From assembly GCF_000317535.1 (NCBI RefSeq), contig NC_019757.1, positions 285,001 to 349,000 of the forward strand: a stretch of DNA of 64,000 nt, read 5' to 3'. This document shows positions 1 to 9,136 of this stretch, piece by piece (position 1 is the first letter of the stretch; the number at the start of each line of letters is the position of its first letter). The stretch comes from Cylindrospermum stagnale PCC 7417. GTDB lineage: Bacteria > Cyanobacteriota > Cyanobacteriia > Cyanobacteriales > Nostocaceae. A program made the position numbers and the translations under genes. The notes under the pieces are model-generated. The model was not told the DNA's origin, did no database searches, and saw only the letters and a list, made by a program, of their open reading frames with translations.

Positions 1-19
1 ATACTGGAAATACAAATCC

Positions 20-445
20 ATGTCAATCTTGAAAAAAATTCCTTGGTTTTCCCTAGCGCTAGTACTACTTAGCTATAGTACTTTGGGCTGGGTGATATCT
101 GAAATACAAGCCCCTTGGTTTGTGTGGCTAGCAGTTGTGGTTGCTATCTTGCTTATGGTAGTCAGCTTAACTACTCCTTGGTCGAGACTAGCAGATTTTT
201 ATAGTATCTTGTTAAAATCAAATACCAGGAGTTTTGGCGTCGCTGTTTTAGCAGCTTTCCTTCTCTTTATGATGCTTGCCTGGTTTCGAGTGTTTCTTGA
301 TACTTTACTAATTCTTTCAGCAACTATATTAGTAACAATAGATTTTCAAGCAGCTGGTTTGAAGCAATGGCTTGTCTTCGGGTTCACATCTATCTTCTCG
401 TTAGCAGGTTTAGCCGCAGGTGCTCTAGTCTACAAGTTAGTTTAA
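20..445 (+). CDS. Hypothetical four-helix membrane protein
   Basis: This is a 141-aa protein of unknown function. Hydrophobic segments lie at about residues 8-27, 32-52, 71-108 and 117-140, so it is almost wholly membrane-embedded; only short charged stretches (near residues 55-70) are likely to be exposed. The ATG at 20 is the first start in the frame and the gene ends at 445. It points toward the rpmA-rplU pair, which lies on the opposite strand, so the genes are convergent and it is unlikely to be a ribosomal accessory factor. I recognise no motif. It is probably a lineage-specific cyanobacterial inner-membrane or thylakoid protein. Confidence 0.6.
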   Translation: MSILKKIPWFSLALVLLSYSTLGWVISEIQAPWFVWLAVVVAILLMVVSLTTPWSRLADFYSILLKSNTRSFGVAVLAAFLLFMMLAWFRVFLDTLLILSATILVTIDFQAAGLKQWLVFGFTSIFSLAGLAAGALVYKLV

Positions 446-483
446 AATTTTTTGTCAAGGCCAGCAGTCAGTGGATTTTGACT

Positions 484-508
484 ATTGACCACTGACTAAT
501 GACTAATT
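484..508. repeat. Short tandem repeat-like tract between convergent genes
   Basis: A short tract of overlapping gaccactgactaatgactaa-type units sits between the stop codons of the convergent genes at 445 and 510. Such short tandemly repeated sequences are common in Nostoc intergenic DNA. No function can be assigned. Confidence 0.4.
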
Positions 509-509
509 G

Positions 510-797
510 TTAACTTACTGTTGCTTCAGATACAACGGCTGCAACTGCTGTGTAAACGCTAACTTTTTTACGGGTTTTGCCCTTTCTCTCAAAGGTGACC
601 ACGCCATCAATTAATGCAAACAGAGTGTCATCGTTGCCAATACCGACATTGTTGCCAGGGTGAAATTTGGTGCCGCGCTGACGTACGAGAATGTTCCCTG
701 CACGCACAGCTTGACCACCAAAGCGTTTTACACCCAGTCGTTGGGCATTTGAGTCGCGGCCGTTGCGTGTACTACCTGTTCCTTTCTTATGAGCCAT
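510..797 (-). CDS. rpmA: 50S ribosomal protein L27
   Basis: This is bacterial L27, which lies at the peptidyl-transferase centre of the large ribosomal subunit; its basic N-terminal tail reaches the tRNA 3' ends. The 95-aa protein begins [16 protein letters not shown], the diagnostic L27 N terminus, followed by the conserved GGQ and [12 protein letters not shown]-like core. It has the usual family length. There is no N-terminal pre-sequence of the kind that is cleaved in Firmicutes. It lies 32 bp downstream of rplU on the same strand, the classic L21-L27 operon order, so both are probably made from one transcript that starts upstream of 1237. Confidence 0.98.
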   Translation of the reverse strand: MAHKKGTGSTRNGRDSNAQRLGVKRFGGQAVRAGNILVRQRGTKFHPGNNVGIGNDDTLFALIDGVVTFERKGKTRKKVSVYTAVAAVVSEATVS

Positions 798-829
798 AAT
801 TTCCTCTTTTTTTTGTATCTAATGATTGT

Positions 830-1237
830 TTATGATTCTGCAGCGGTTTCTTCAGCGGGAAAGTTATCAGTATCGGGAGTTTCCACCATGGTTGCGGTTT
901 CTTGGTAAGCCAACACCGCACCATTGAGGTTGATGGAGTTAATCAAAAATCTGGTAATTTCCTGGCGATGCCCCCGCTTTTTGCGGGTTTTCTTTTTCGG
1001 CTTCATTTTGTACACCAGGACTTTACGACCTCTGAAATGTCTCATCACAGTTCCTTCTACAGTCGCACCAGCCACTAGTGGCTGCCCAATGGTGACTTCG
1101 CCCTCGTGCTGCACCAGTAGTACTGCTTCTATTGTAACTTTCTCGTCTGGTTCGGCAGTCAGCAGCTCAATGTCGTAAAATCGACCCGCCTCTACTTTTA
1201 GTTGTTTGCCACCAGTTTCAATAATTGCGTAGGTCAT
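830..1237 (-). CDS. rplU: 50S ribosomal protein L21
   Basis: L21 is a large-subunit protein that binds 23S rRNA. The 135-aa product begins [18 protein letters not shown], typical of L21, and contains the basic [26 protein letters not shown] segment expected near residues 67-92. It is about 30 residues longer than the Escherichia coli protein. The extra length is a C-terminal tail of about 25 residues that becomes acidic (ending PAEETAAES), which resembles the extended tails seen in other cyanobacterial L21 proteins. It is the first gene of the rplU-rpmA pair. A 537-bp leader or intergenic space lies upstream. Confidence 0.97.
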   Translation of the reverse strand: MTYAIIETGGKQLKVEAGRFYDIELLTAEPDEKVTIEAVLLVQHEGEVTIGQPLVAGATVEGTVMRHFRGRKVLVYKMKPKKKTRKKRGHRQEITRFLINSINLNGAVLAYQETATMVETPDTDNFPAEETAAES

Positions 1238-1774
1238 GAAATTGTCCTTGGGGTTGCCGTACAGGTAGCTGGGGTTGATATCTTGGAGTGGTCTAATGAA
1301 TCACTCTTGCCAGCTTTTGTAGTATGTCTACCTGATCCGAGCAGGAATTAGACAGACGATCCAATATTATATTCTATTGAATGCTGTCAAGTCAAATTCT
1401 CACCGGATTTTTAATTTTGCCTGGAAGCGCGTCAATAAAGAAATTTCACTAGATTGCCGAAATACTGATTGTTGGTCGTGTAGTTAATTATGAACACATA
1501 AGAACACTAATGTATCTGAGCGGCGGATTCCGTTGCTCAGATTTCCTTTAACCTTCTGCATATAGCAATCCTATCTGAGTTGTGAAAAAGGCTTTTGAGG
1601 AAGTAGACGCTTATCCCTTAAGGGACGCTTTGCGCTCAACGTCTCAAAGAGCAGCAGTGTACCGCCAATAAAGCCAAGAGAAGAAAGAGAAAATTTTACG
1701 AATCATTTAGAACTGTTTTAGCAGCATAGCTGCCTTATGCTAGTAACCTATAGCTATATTTTTATTAGATTCTG
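1238..1774. other. Intergenic region upstream of rplU and of the nucleotidyltransferase gene
   Basis: This 537-bp space separates two divergent genes, so it must hold the promoters of both rplU (leftward) and the nucleotidyltransferase (rightward). I see an imperfect hairpin at 1516-1540 (ctgagc...gctcag) and a fragment of a Nostoc-type interspersed sequence near 1609-1650 (cttatcccttaagggacgct). No coding remnant or riboswitch was recognised. Confidence 0.4.
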
Positions 1775-2863
1775 ATGAAAAGAATAGAAGTTGAACAAAG
1801 AACGATTTTTATTGGGTTGGCTGGTAGTCACGGCTATGGTTTAAATCGTCCTGATTCTGACTATGATTATCGGGGAGTGTTTATTGCACCCAAGCGTTAC
1901 TATTTGGGATTCGATAGCATAGAGCAAAAAGATACTGGTTGGGATGAACCGGGAATATTTCCGTTTATAGATGGCAACAAAGACACGGTAATCTATGAGT
2001 TAAGGAAAGTCGTCCAGTTATTATCTGGAGCGAATCCCAATGTTTTAGAGTTGCTGTGGTTGCATAACTATCCTTACTTAACGCCAATTGGACAGCATTT
2101 AATTAATCACAAAAAGCTCTTCTTGAGTAAGAAGGTAAAGCATACTTATTCTGGTTATGCTTTTGCTCAAATCAAAAAGATGGAAACCCATCGCAAGTGG
2201 TTGTTAAATCCACCGCAAAAGAAACCTCTACCATCTGATTTTGATATAGAAGACGAAGCTCCGTTGAGTAAAGATGAGCTAAACGCTTTTTTGGAGTACC
2301 TTTATCATTTAATCAGAGGTAAGATTGAGTTTTTGGAAGAATCTGAGCGATTATACCAATTGCTAACGGCAGATATTGATTTTAAAGGAGTATTGAAACA
2401 ATATACTCTGCCGGATCAAACTTTGGAATATACCCAAAAGTTAACTCATGGTCGTAAAGATTTTATTCGCTTGCTTCAGAAAAGTCAAAGCTATCAAATA
2501 GCTTTAAGAGAATGGAAAGCTTATTTATCTTGGCAGGAGAATAGAAATCCAGCTAGAGCAGAAATGGAAAGAAAGTCAGGTTTTGACCTGAAGCATGGGA
2601 TGCACTGTATTAGATTGCTACGTAGTGGACTGGAAATTTTGCGTACAGGAGAATTAGTTGTAGATAGAAGAATTGCTGGTGATTTTGAGGATTTAAGAGC
2701 TATTCTTCAGGGTAAGTATGCTTATGAGCAGGTGATGAAAATGGCGGAGAATTTGGTTGCCCAAATGGACATTTTTTACGATCAATCAACGCTACCTCAC
2801 CGACCTGACTTGGAGCAAATTAATGAATTGTGTATGGAATTAGTGGAGATGCAAGGATGGTAA
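1775..2863 (+). CDS. Predicted nucleotidyltransferase (COG3541-like)
   Basis: This 362-aa protein of the polymerase-beta-type nucleotidyltransferase superfamily would transfer a nucleotide to an unknown protein or RNA target. The N terminus shows the family signature: a GSHGYGLNRPDSDYDYRG stretch at about residues 18-35, that is, the GS helix followed by the paired catalytic acidic residues of the DxD type. The C-terminal two thirds is helical and charged. The length fits stand-alone predicted nucleotidyltransferases of the YcgL/COG3541 kind, some of which are carried by phages and some by bacterial chromosomes. It stands alone, with flanking genes on the other strand. The substrate cannot be read from the sequence. 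Confidence 0.75.
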   Translation: MKRIEVEQRTIFIGLAGSHGYGLNRPDSDYDYRGVFIAPKRYYLGFDSIEQKDTGWDEPGIFPFIDGNKDTVIYELRKVVQLLSGANPNVLELLWLHNYPYLTPIGQHLINHKKLFLSKKVKHTYSGYAFAQIKKMETHRKWLLNPPQKKPLPSDFDIEDEAPLSKDELNAFLEYLYHLIRGKIEFLEESERLYQLLTADIDFKGVLKQYTLPDQTLEYTQKLTHGRKDFIRLLQKSQSYQIALREWKAYLSWQENRNPARAEMERKSGFDLKHGMHCIRLLRSGLEILRTGELVVDRRIAGDFEDLRAILQGKYAYEQVMKMAENLVAQMDIFYDQSTLPHRPDLEQINELCMELVEMQGW

Positions 2864-2966
2864 TTAGCTGGTAGTGAGTGATTTGTCGCTCAGTACAAGG
2901 ATGTAAAGGACGAAAGTCCTTACTACAAGCTTTCTTTTAATTTAGTTTTCCTGCTTACTAACCCAT

Positions 2967-3275
2967 TCACAGAGTATTGATTAAATCGGCAAAGCCATAA
3001 AGGCTGATGGAGAGTAATAGCAGTGCTGTTAGTTGGGTTACTCGCATCTGCGGTGAGGGCGCGATCGCTTCCCGCACTAAGATAGAAATGGATGCTCCAA
3101 CCACGAAACTCAAGCCCAGCACTAAATACGGCCTATCTGGTAGGATAGTCGCAATGGATAGCATAGCGATCGCTAAAAAGAGCATCAATAACTCTACAAA
3201 CTGGGGTGGGTTGTATTGGCTAGACAAAATAAAGCCGTTTATCCAAGAGTTCAACAATCTCATAGTCAGTGCCAT
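2967..3275 (-). CDS. Hypothetical small membrane protein
   Basis: This 102-aa protein has three hydrophobic segments at roughly residues 24-42, 45-66 and 78-98, separated by short polar loops. It lies 57 bp downstream of chlI on the same strand and could be cotranscribed with it, although a possible hairpin lies between them. The ATG start at 3275 is followed in frame by a second ATG four codons later, so the exact start is uncertain. No catalytic motif is visible; it is probably a cyanobacterial protein of unknown function. Confidence 0.6.
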   Translation of the reverse strand: MALTMRLLNSWINGFILSSQYNPPQFVELLMLFLAIAMLSIATILPDRPYLVLGLSFVVGASISILVREAIAPSPQMRVTQLTALLLLSISLYGFADLINTL

Positions 3276-3286
3276 TGGGTAATGGG

Positions 3287-3335
3287 TAATAGGTAACAGA
3301 TTTTTTCCAATTACCTTTTTCCCAATTACCTATTA
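3287..3335. repeat. Inverted repeat/STRR tract at the 3' end of chlI
   Basis: The 10-bp sequence taataggtaa at 3287-3296 is matched by its reverse complement ttacctatta at 3326-3335, with further gggtaat / attaccc repeats between. It overlaps the chlI stop codon. It could form a weak transcript-end hairpin but may simply be a Nostoc-type short repeat. Confidence 0.4.
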
Positions 3336-4448
3336 TCTCACTCCAGTTTTTGTGCCGTTTTTTTGTGCAACATCATGTTCTGGTAGTTCGACGCCAAAGA
3401 CGCGGCTAAAAGCTTTTTCCACCTTGTAGCCAGAATCAATTGATTCTAAGGGGTCTTTACGCAGTCTGTGACGCAGACATAAGGTAATCACGCGGCGAAT
3501 ATCATCAAGTGTGACTTCTGTGCGCCCTTCAAATGCGGTTAAAGCGATCGCCGCGCGGTTGCTGACGATGTCACCCCGCAAGCCATCTACATCCAATTCT
3601 GAACAAACTTCAGAGATTTTTACCCGCATATCATAGTCAAGTTGTACTTTTGGCAAAAGCTGTTGAGCATTGACAATTTGCTCTTGCAGTGCTTCTTGCT
3701 GGGGTTGATATTTTTCGAGAAACTCCAGGGGTTTTTGGTCAAATTCTGACCGTTGTTCCACAATTTGCACCCGCAAAGCTGGTTCTTTAACGGTGTGAAT
3801 TTCGGCGTGCATTCCAAAGCGGTCGAGTAGTTGGGGACGGAGTTCACCTTCTTCTGGGTTCCCAGAACCGACGAGAACAAACCGCGCTGGGTGACGGATA
3901 GAAATCCCTTCCCGTTCGACTGTGTTCCAACCACTGGCTGCGGAATCGAGTAACACGTCTACCAAGTGGTCGTCTAACAAGTTGACTTCATCGACGTAGA
4001 GAATACCCCGGTTAGCTTTAGCCAAAAGTCCTGGTTCAAAAGCTTTTACACCTTCAGATAAAGCTTTTTCGATGTCGATAGTGCCGCAAACTCGGTCTTC
4101 TGTGGCTCCTAATGGCAAGTCTACCATTTGGACTTTTTTGTGCGCGATGGGAATTTCTTCACCTTGTTGTAACTTTTGGCGAATTTCATCGCTCATCAAA
4201 TCTGGGTCGCTGGGGTCACTGTTGAAGGGGTCATTGGCAACTACAGGGATTTCTGGGAGCAAATCAGCCAGGGCCCGGATGGTTGTAGATTTGCCGGTGC
4301 CGCGATCGCCCATTATCATTACACCACCAATTTTGGGGTCAATCACGTTCAGCAGCAGCGCCAGTTTCATTTCTTCTTGTCCCACAATGGCCGTAAAAGG
4401 AAAGACCACGCGACGCGCACTTGCCGTAGATTGAGCAGTTGGATTCAC
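3333..4448 (-). CDS. chlI: Magnesium chelatase ATPase subunit I
   Basis: ChlI is the AAA+ ATPase subunit of Mg-chelatase (ChlI-ChlD-ChlH), which inserts Mg2+ into protoporphyrin IX, the first committed step of chlorophyll synthesis. The 371-aa protein has the expected length. It contains [19 protein letters not shown] near residue 16, a Walker A motif GDRGTGKST near residue 48, a Walker B region [12 protein letters not shown] near residue 149, and the sensor and arginine-finger region [19 protein letters not shown] near residue 195. These are all standard for ChlI/BchI. No chlD or chlH lies nearby, which is usual in cyanobacteria. The light-dependent reductase gene por is 24 kb away on the other strand. 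Confidence 0.97.
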   Translation of the reverse strand: MNPTAQSTASARRVVFPFTAIVGQEEMKLALLLNVIDPKIGGVMIMGDRGTGKSTTIRALADLLPEIPVVANDPFNSDPSDPDLMSDEIRQKLQQGEEIPIAHKKVQMVDLPLGATEDRVCGTIDIEKALSEGVKAFEPGLLAKANRGILYVDEVNLLDDHLVDVLLDSAASGWNTVEREGISIRHPARFVLVGSGNPEEGELRPQLLDRFGMHAEIHTVKEPALRVQIVEQRSEFDQKPLEFLEKYQPQQEALQEQIVNAQQLLPKVQLDYDMRVKISEVCSELDVDGLRGDIVSNRAAIALTAFEGRTEVTLDDIRRVITLCLRHRLRKDPLESIDSGYKVEKAFSRVFGVELPEHDVAQKNGTKTGVR

Positions 4449-4780
4449 TATATTACCTTAACAATATTTGCTTATGACAATTTTTTATTGTGCCACAAAT
4501 TAGGTGGCAGAGGGGCAGAGGTCTAGGACAGAGGAGAACTATTAAACCGTACAGCATCCAAAGGAGAACTGCCGTAGCACTGCGTTTAAAACTTCCTTTG
4601 ATTTGTATAAAAATATCGCGGAAATAGCAGATAACGAGGTAAAACCTCAGAAAAATCTTCTAAAAGCTTTTATCATCTACCTAGAAGTTAGATTTTCGGA
4701 TAGGTTCACTCAATTAGACAGCAAGGAGACAATTACCCGCCTCATTTCTGCCCCAAGTCCCCTAGTTCTAACCTCCCATC
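4449..4780. other. Intergenic region between divergent chlI and the HEAT/NACHT gene
   Basis: This 332-bp region has no convincing gene. A 91-aa open frame that begins inside it (4603) overlaps the start of the HEAT gene in another frame and looks spurious. It must hold the promoters of chlI and of the HEAT/NACHT gene, but I cannot assign -35/-10 elements with confidence. Confidence 0.35.
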
Positions 4781-5212
4781 ATGCTGCAAACTCCCCCCAA
4801 AACCAAAAAGCCTTCCCCCTTAATTCTTTATCCCTTAGTCTTCATACTTTCCTTCTTCCTCACCCTACCTTGGGTTAGCGCCAAAGAAGCACCCAAACCC
4901 AAGCCCCAAGAGTGGCAGATTAACGGCATAGTAGCCGCCCTTGATGATGAATATGACAGAGTGAAGCAATATGCTCTAGACAAATTAGCTGAATATGACC
5001 TGAAAGATTTATCAGTATTGAAGAAGCCGGAAGATATTGCACAGAAAGCGGTCAAAATCCTCAAAGATAAAACCGTTGACGCCAATGCTCGTGGGAGTGC
5101 GGCTTCAGCATTAGGAAACCTGGGGGAAGCTGCCAAACCCTACGTCAAAGACATCCTGGAATTCCTCAAAGATAAAACCGTTGACGCCAATGTTCGTCCG
5201 ATTGCGGCTTAA
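4781..5212 (+). pseudogene. HEAT-repeat N-terminal part of a split HEAT-NACHT gene
   Basis: This 143-aa frame starts with a hydrophobic segment at residues 13-34 ending in VSA-KEA, which looks like a signal peptide or membrane anchor. It then carries HEAT-type helical repeats (KTVDAN..., GNLGEAAKPYVKDILEFL). It stops at TAA 5210-5212. In the same frame, 5213-7144 continues the repeat and a NACHT NTPase without interruption. The matching codon in both neighbouring 105-bp repeat copies is TCA (Ser), so one C-to-A change converted TCA to TAA. Without that stop the gene would encode 787 aa. The truncated product alone is unlikely to function. Confidence 0.75.
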
Positions 5213-5320
5213 GCATTAGGAAACCTGGGGGAAGCTGCCAAACCCTACGTCAAAGACATCCTGGAATTCCTCAAAGATAAAACCGTTGACGCCTATATTC
5301 GTTATTATGCGGCTTCAGCA
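5061..5320 (+). repeat. 105-bp (35-codon) near-identical HEAT tandem repeats
   Basis: The block tcaaagataaaaccgttgac recurs at 5061, 5166 and 5271, exactly 105 bp apart and in frame, so each unit encodes 35 residues. The copies are nearly identical at the DNA level, which implies recent amplification or homogenisation. The middle copy carries the in-frame TAA at 5210-5212. Confidence 0.85.
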
Positions 5321-7144
5321 TTGGAACAGATAGAACAAATAAACCTAAATAACATTGTTGTCATCTTGGATAGCGCCTATTACGAAAATCAATCAGAATT
5401 TAAACAGTGGCGTTTTTTAACTTATTTCCTTGGTGGCGGTACTGATGAGGTAAAAACGCTGCTGGTATGGGTTGGTAAGCCTAAGAGTATTCCGGATAAG
5501 CTGACGCACGATGAAGGTGTTAAAACCCTGAATTTATTCCTCAAAGCCTGGGAAACCAGTCAAGACTTGAAAGAGTTACGAGAAGATTTAGCAAAACAAA
5601 TTGCCATCGTTGCCAGAAAAGTTTCTTGGCAACCCCAAGATATTGCCATTCTTGAAACTCACTATAAAAACCTCAAAAAAGCTGAGTTCAACGAAGCTGA
5701 TTCTTTACAGTCAGTGATAATTAACCTTCAGGGTTGGAAGTGGTTTTTTAATGCTTGGCAAACTATTCTGATTCACATTACCTTTTGGCTACTCCTCATT
5801 TTTGCTTACCCCAAATCGCCCCAAGTCCAAGCCATCTTCTTCTGGAACCCTTGGGTAAGGCGTATTTTGGGCGTTGGCTATGTCGGCTTTTTCCTCACCT
5901 GGGTTCCCTTCTTCCGAGGTAAATTATTTGAACCCTTCAAACCTTCTCTGTTAGCAGATGCTGGGTTAGATAACTTCAATCCTCAAGGATATTTCCCTGA
6001 ATCTAAAGTTAAAATTCCCGGTTCAGAAGAAATCATCGCCATTAACGCAGCACTACCCAGCATCAAAGGGCAAATTGTCCTAGAAGGTGATTCTGGTTTG
6101 GGTAAATCGATGTTTCTCCGCTATCTGGTGAAAACCTCCCAGCGCATTGTGGTTTATTTGCCGGCACAGAAATGTGATAAAGGTGTAATTGAGGCAATTC
6201 AAGCCAAGCTGCACGGACAAGTACAAGATGCCGACTTTCTGAAAAACCTAATTTATAGTGGTGCTTTAGATATCTGCATTGACGGACTTAACGAAGTTAC
6301 CGCTGACACCAGGGCGAAAATTACCCAGTTTGTGGAAAGCTATTTCCGGGGCAATATTATTATGACTACCCAGCCGTTAGAGTGGACACCACCCTCAACA
6401 GCCAAGATATATCAATTACAACCCCTGGAACAAACACAAATTCAAGATTTCTTAATTTCTCGTCAGCCGCGATTACCCAAAGATGCTAAAAATCAGGGTA
6501 AAGATTACGAGAAAGCCTGCACCGACTACCTGAAACAAGCCCTCAACTCTCAGCATTCAAAAGAAGAGTTAGATGCAGCCCAACGCATTCTCTCTAATCC
6601 AATGGATTTAACTCTTGTAGCTTTGATGGTAGCGCAAAACGAATACCCTGATTTATTCCATCTGCAAGAACAGCAATATAAGTTGATGGCGGCAGAATAC
6701 CTGCAAGAATGGAAACAGGAATTTCCGCTAAAAAGGTTTTCTGAAGCAGTTTATCAAGTGCGACTTCTAGATAAACAAGCTTTACCTGGAGATGAATTTT
6801 ATCAAGTATTGATGTCTTTAGAAGATGAAAAATATAAGATGGTAATCAGCCGTCAGTGGAAAGACGAAAAAGGCGACGCTAAGAAAGAATGGTATTTCCG
6901 CCACGATAAAATTATGGAATTCTTCTTGGTGCAAAACTTTCTCGGTGAAGGTTCTGAAGCGAAAGACCGGTTAATTGACCATATAAACGACCCAAGATTT
7001 CGTGGTGTTTATTTTTTGTTAGCGACTTTATTACCTTTAGATGCTGCGAAAGAATTGCGGGAGAAGTTAATTCAATATGCCGCTGATACTAAAGATCATA
7101 CTGTGAGTGATACGTTTGTGCAATTGTTGCGTCCTAGAAGTTGA
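5213..7144 (+). pseudogene. NACHT-type NTPase, C-terminal part of a split HEAT-NACHT gene
   Basis: This is the in-frame continuation after the TAA at 5210. Numbering from the ATG at 4781, hydrophobic segments lie at about 325-345 and 360-380. A Walker A motif GDSGLGKS follows near 435 and a Walker B-like DICIDGLNEV near 495, together typical of NACHT/STAND NTPases. The rest is helical, with an FRHDKIMEFFLVQNFLG block typical of the NACHT winged-helix part. The segment has no ATG before the NTPase core; only a TTG at 5321 is available, without an obvious ribosome-binding site, so independent translation is doubtful. NACHT proteins are often signalling or defence ATPases, but the role here is unknown. 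The three hydrophobic segments would put the HEAT and NACHT parts on the same side of the membrane. Confidence 0.7.
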
Positions 7145-7159
7145 AAGAAACCTCACCCT

Positions 7160-7205
7160 GGTTTTGCTATGCAAAACCTGTCCCTCTCCTTGGTAAGGAG
7201 AGGGA
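7160..7205 (+). terminator. Two adjacent hairpins after the NACHT gene
   Basis: A perfect 8-bp stem (ggttttgc/gcaaaacc, 7160-7178) is followed by an 11-bp stem (tccctctcctt/aaggagaggga, 7181-7205) and then a T-containing tract. They lie just after the stop codon at 7144. They may end transcription of the HEAT-NACHT gene, although similar hairpins are common Nostoc interspersed repeats. Confidence 0.5.
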
Positions 7206-7224
7206 GATTGTTTTAGTGCGTTAG

Positions 7225-7413
7225 GGAACGCAGGAATTAGGATTTTTAAGGGCACAAACTATACCCTATATTTGCTAATTCTTGTTAATGTTTAAGCTGC
7301 GTCAGGGGACGCATCCTACATTGATTCACTAACGCACGAATTAGGATTTTTAGTGGCACTTGTTAATGGGTAAGATGCGTCAGGGGACGCATCCTACATT
7401 GATTTACTATGTA
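7225..7413. repeat. Duplicated intergenic unit with gatgcgtc-gacgcatc hairpin
   Basis: Two imperfect copies of a unit lie side by side: gaattaggatttttaagggc ... gcgtcaggggacgcatccta at about 7233-7328, and a shorter copy at about 7338-7410. Each contains a hairpin. The second is perfect (gatgcgtc-aggg-gacgcatc, 7374-7393); the first, at 7296-7315, has one mismatch. This is a cyanobacterial interspersed palindrome. Confidence 0.6.
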
Positions 7414-7422
7414 CTCAAATGT

Positions 7423-9066
7423 TTAGACTTCACAATGTAACTCGCCGGCTTTTTGGGTAAAGCGGCGGTTTTCGCGATAGTCTACGGGACAATCTATCAC
7501 CGCTGGCACATCTTGAGCTAGGGCTTCTTTGAGTACAGGAATTAAATCGGTAGCTGATTCAACTCGATAGCCTTTTAAACCCATGCTTTCGGCGAATTTG
7601 ACAAAATCAGGATTACCAAAATGGACAAAGGATGAGTTACCTTTACCAAATTGATTTTCTTGTTTCCACTCAATTAAACCATAGCCACCGTCATTAAAAA
7701 TTAAGGTGACAAAGGGCGTACCAACTCGCAAAGCTGTTTCTAATTCTTGGCAATTCATCATAAATCCACCATCACCGGTGGCGGCTATAACTTTGCGGTT
7801 AGGGTTGACAAGTTTTGCTGCTAATGCCCCAGGAATGGCAATTCCCATCGCTGCAAAGCCATTAGAAATAATGCAAGTATTGGGACTATGACAGTGATAA
7901 TGCCGGGCCATCCACATTTTATGTGCGCCTACATCTGAGATGACAATATCATCTGGGCCCATCACTTGCCGTAGGTCATAAATTAACTTTTGGGGTTTAA
8001 TGGGGAATCCATCATCGTTGGCATATTGTTCGTAATCAGCCCGAATTTCTCCCCGTAAACTGATGGCGTAAGGATTAGGTTTGCCTTGTCTGTCTGCTAA
8101 TTTTAATATTTCACTGAGAGAATCGGAAATATCACCAACAACTTCGGCTTTGGGAATATAACTGCTATCAATTTCTGATTGATCTGCGGCAATATGCACG
8201 ATCGCAATATTACCGTCAGGATTCCACTTTTTGGGAGAAAATTCGATCAAATCATAGCCGATAGCAATGACTAAATCTGTGTTATCAAAGCCACAAGTAA
8301 TAAAGTCTCTTTGCTGTAATCCTACTGACCACAAAGCTAAGGGATGGGTATAGGGAATCACACCTTTGCCCATGAAAGTATTGGCAACGGGGATATTCAT
8401 CTGGGTGGCGAATTGTGTTACCGCGTCACTGGCTTGGGCGCGAATTGCTCCATTCCCGACTAAAATGAGGGGGTTAACTGCCTGAGAAATGGCGGCGGCA
8501 GCGGCGCGAATGCTGGCAAAGGAAGCATAGGTTTTTTCGATATTATCCTTATGCAAGGGTTTGCCTTCCACGGACATGGCTGCAATGTTTTCTGGCAAGT
8601 CGATGTGAACTGCACCGGGTTTTTCAGATTGCGATCGCTTAAATGCCTTTCGCACAACTTCTGGTGTAATACTCGGCCGGACAATCTGCTTATTCCATTT
8701 GGTTACAGGTGCAAACATTGCTACCAAATCTAAATATTGGTGAGATTCGATGTGCATTCTATCTGTGCCCACTTGCCCGGTAATTGCTACCAAAGGCGCA
8801 CCATCAAGGTTAGCATCGGCAACACCGGTCATTAAGTTAGTCGCCCCTGGTCCAAGAGTAGACAGACATACCCCGGCTTTTCCTGTCAAACGTCCGTAGA
8901 CATCAGCCATGAAGGCTGCACCTTGTTCATGACGAGTAGTAATAAATTTAATGGAAGAATGTTTTAGTGCTTCTAAAACGTGCAGGTTTTCTTCACCAGG
9001 GAGTCCAAATACATATTGCACTCCTTCGTTTTCTAAACACTGCACCAACAATTCAGCGGTATTCAT
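7423..9066 (-). CDS. 2-Oxoglutarate decarboxylase (acetolactate synthase-like ThDP enzyme)
   Basis: This is a 547-aa thiamine-diphosphate enzyme of the acetolactate synthase superfamily. The ThDP-activating Glu is E47 in the HEQGAAFMADVYGR motif, and the ThDP/Mg motif GDGGFMMN...NDGGY lies near residue 430. General annotation would call it a catabolic acetolactate synthase. However, its gene is directly downstream (70 bp) of a succinate-semialdehyde dehydrogenase on the same strand, the arrangement of the pair shown in Synechococcus sp. PCC 7002 to convert 2-oxoglutarate to succinate through succinic semialdehyde. I therefore infer 2-oxoglutarate decarboxylase activity, closing the TCA cycle without 2-oxoglutarate dehydrogenase. 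No small regulatory ilvH-type subunit is present, consistent with this. Confidence 0.8.
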   Translation of the reverse strand: MNTAELLVQCLENEGVQYVFGLPGEENLHVLEALKHSSIKFITTRHEQGAAFMADVYGRLTGKAGVCLSTLGPGATNLMTGVADANLDGAPLVAITGQVGTDRMHIESHQYLDLVAMFAPVTKWNKQIVRPSITPEVVRKAFKRSQSEKPGAVHIDLPENIAAMSVEGKPLHKDNIEKTYASFASIRAAAAAISQAVNPLILVGNGAIRAQASDAVTQFATQMNIPVANTFMGKGVIPYTHPLALWSVGLQQRDFITCGFDNTDLVIAIGYDLIEFSPKKWNPDGNIAIVHIAADQSEIDSSYIPKAEVVGDISDSLSEILKLADRQGKPNPYAISLRGEIRADYEQYANDDGFPIKPQKLIYDLRQVMGPDDIVISDVGAHKMWMARHYHCHSPNTCIISNGFAAMGIAIPGALAAKLVNPNRKVIAATGDGGFMMNCQELETALRVGTPFVTLIFNDGGYGLIEWKQENQFGKGNSSFVHFGNPDFVKFAESMGLKGYRVESATDLIPVLKEALAQDVPAVIDCPVDYRENRRFTQKAGELHCEV

Positions 9067-9076
9067 TTGATTTCCT

Positions 9077-9110
9077 CATTAGTCATTGGTCATTAGTCAT
9101 TGGTCATTAG
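9077..9110. repeat. Short tandem repeat (14-mer cattagtcattggt)
   Basis: The 14-mer cattagtcattggt is repeated about 2.4 times at 9077-9110, between the dehydrogenase and decarboxylase genes. It is a typical Nostoc STRR. It lies just upstream of the decarboxylase start and might affect spacing in the bicistronic mRNA, but no function is known. Confidence 0.7.
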
Positions 9111-9136
9111 CAACCGATAAATAACAAATGACCAGA

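Noticed and set aside
4603-4878. 91-aa open frame before the HEAT gene
   Set aside because: It overlaps the signal-peptide part of the HEAT gene in another frame and lacks a ribosome-binding site; composition looks like intergenic DNA.
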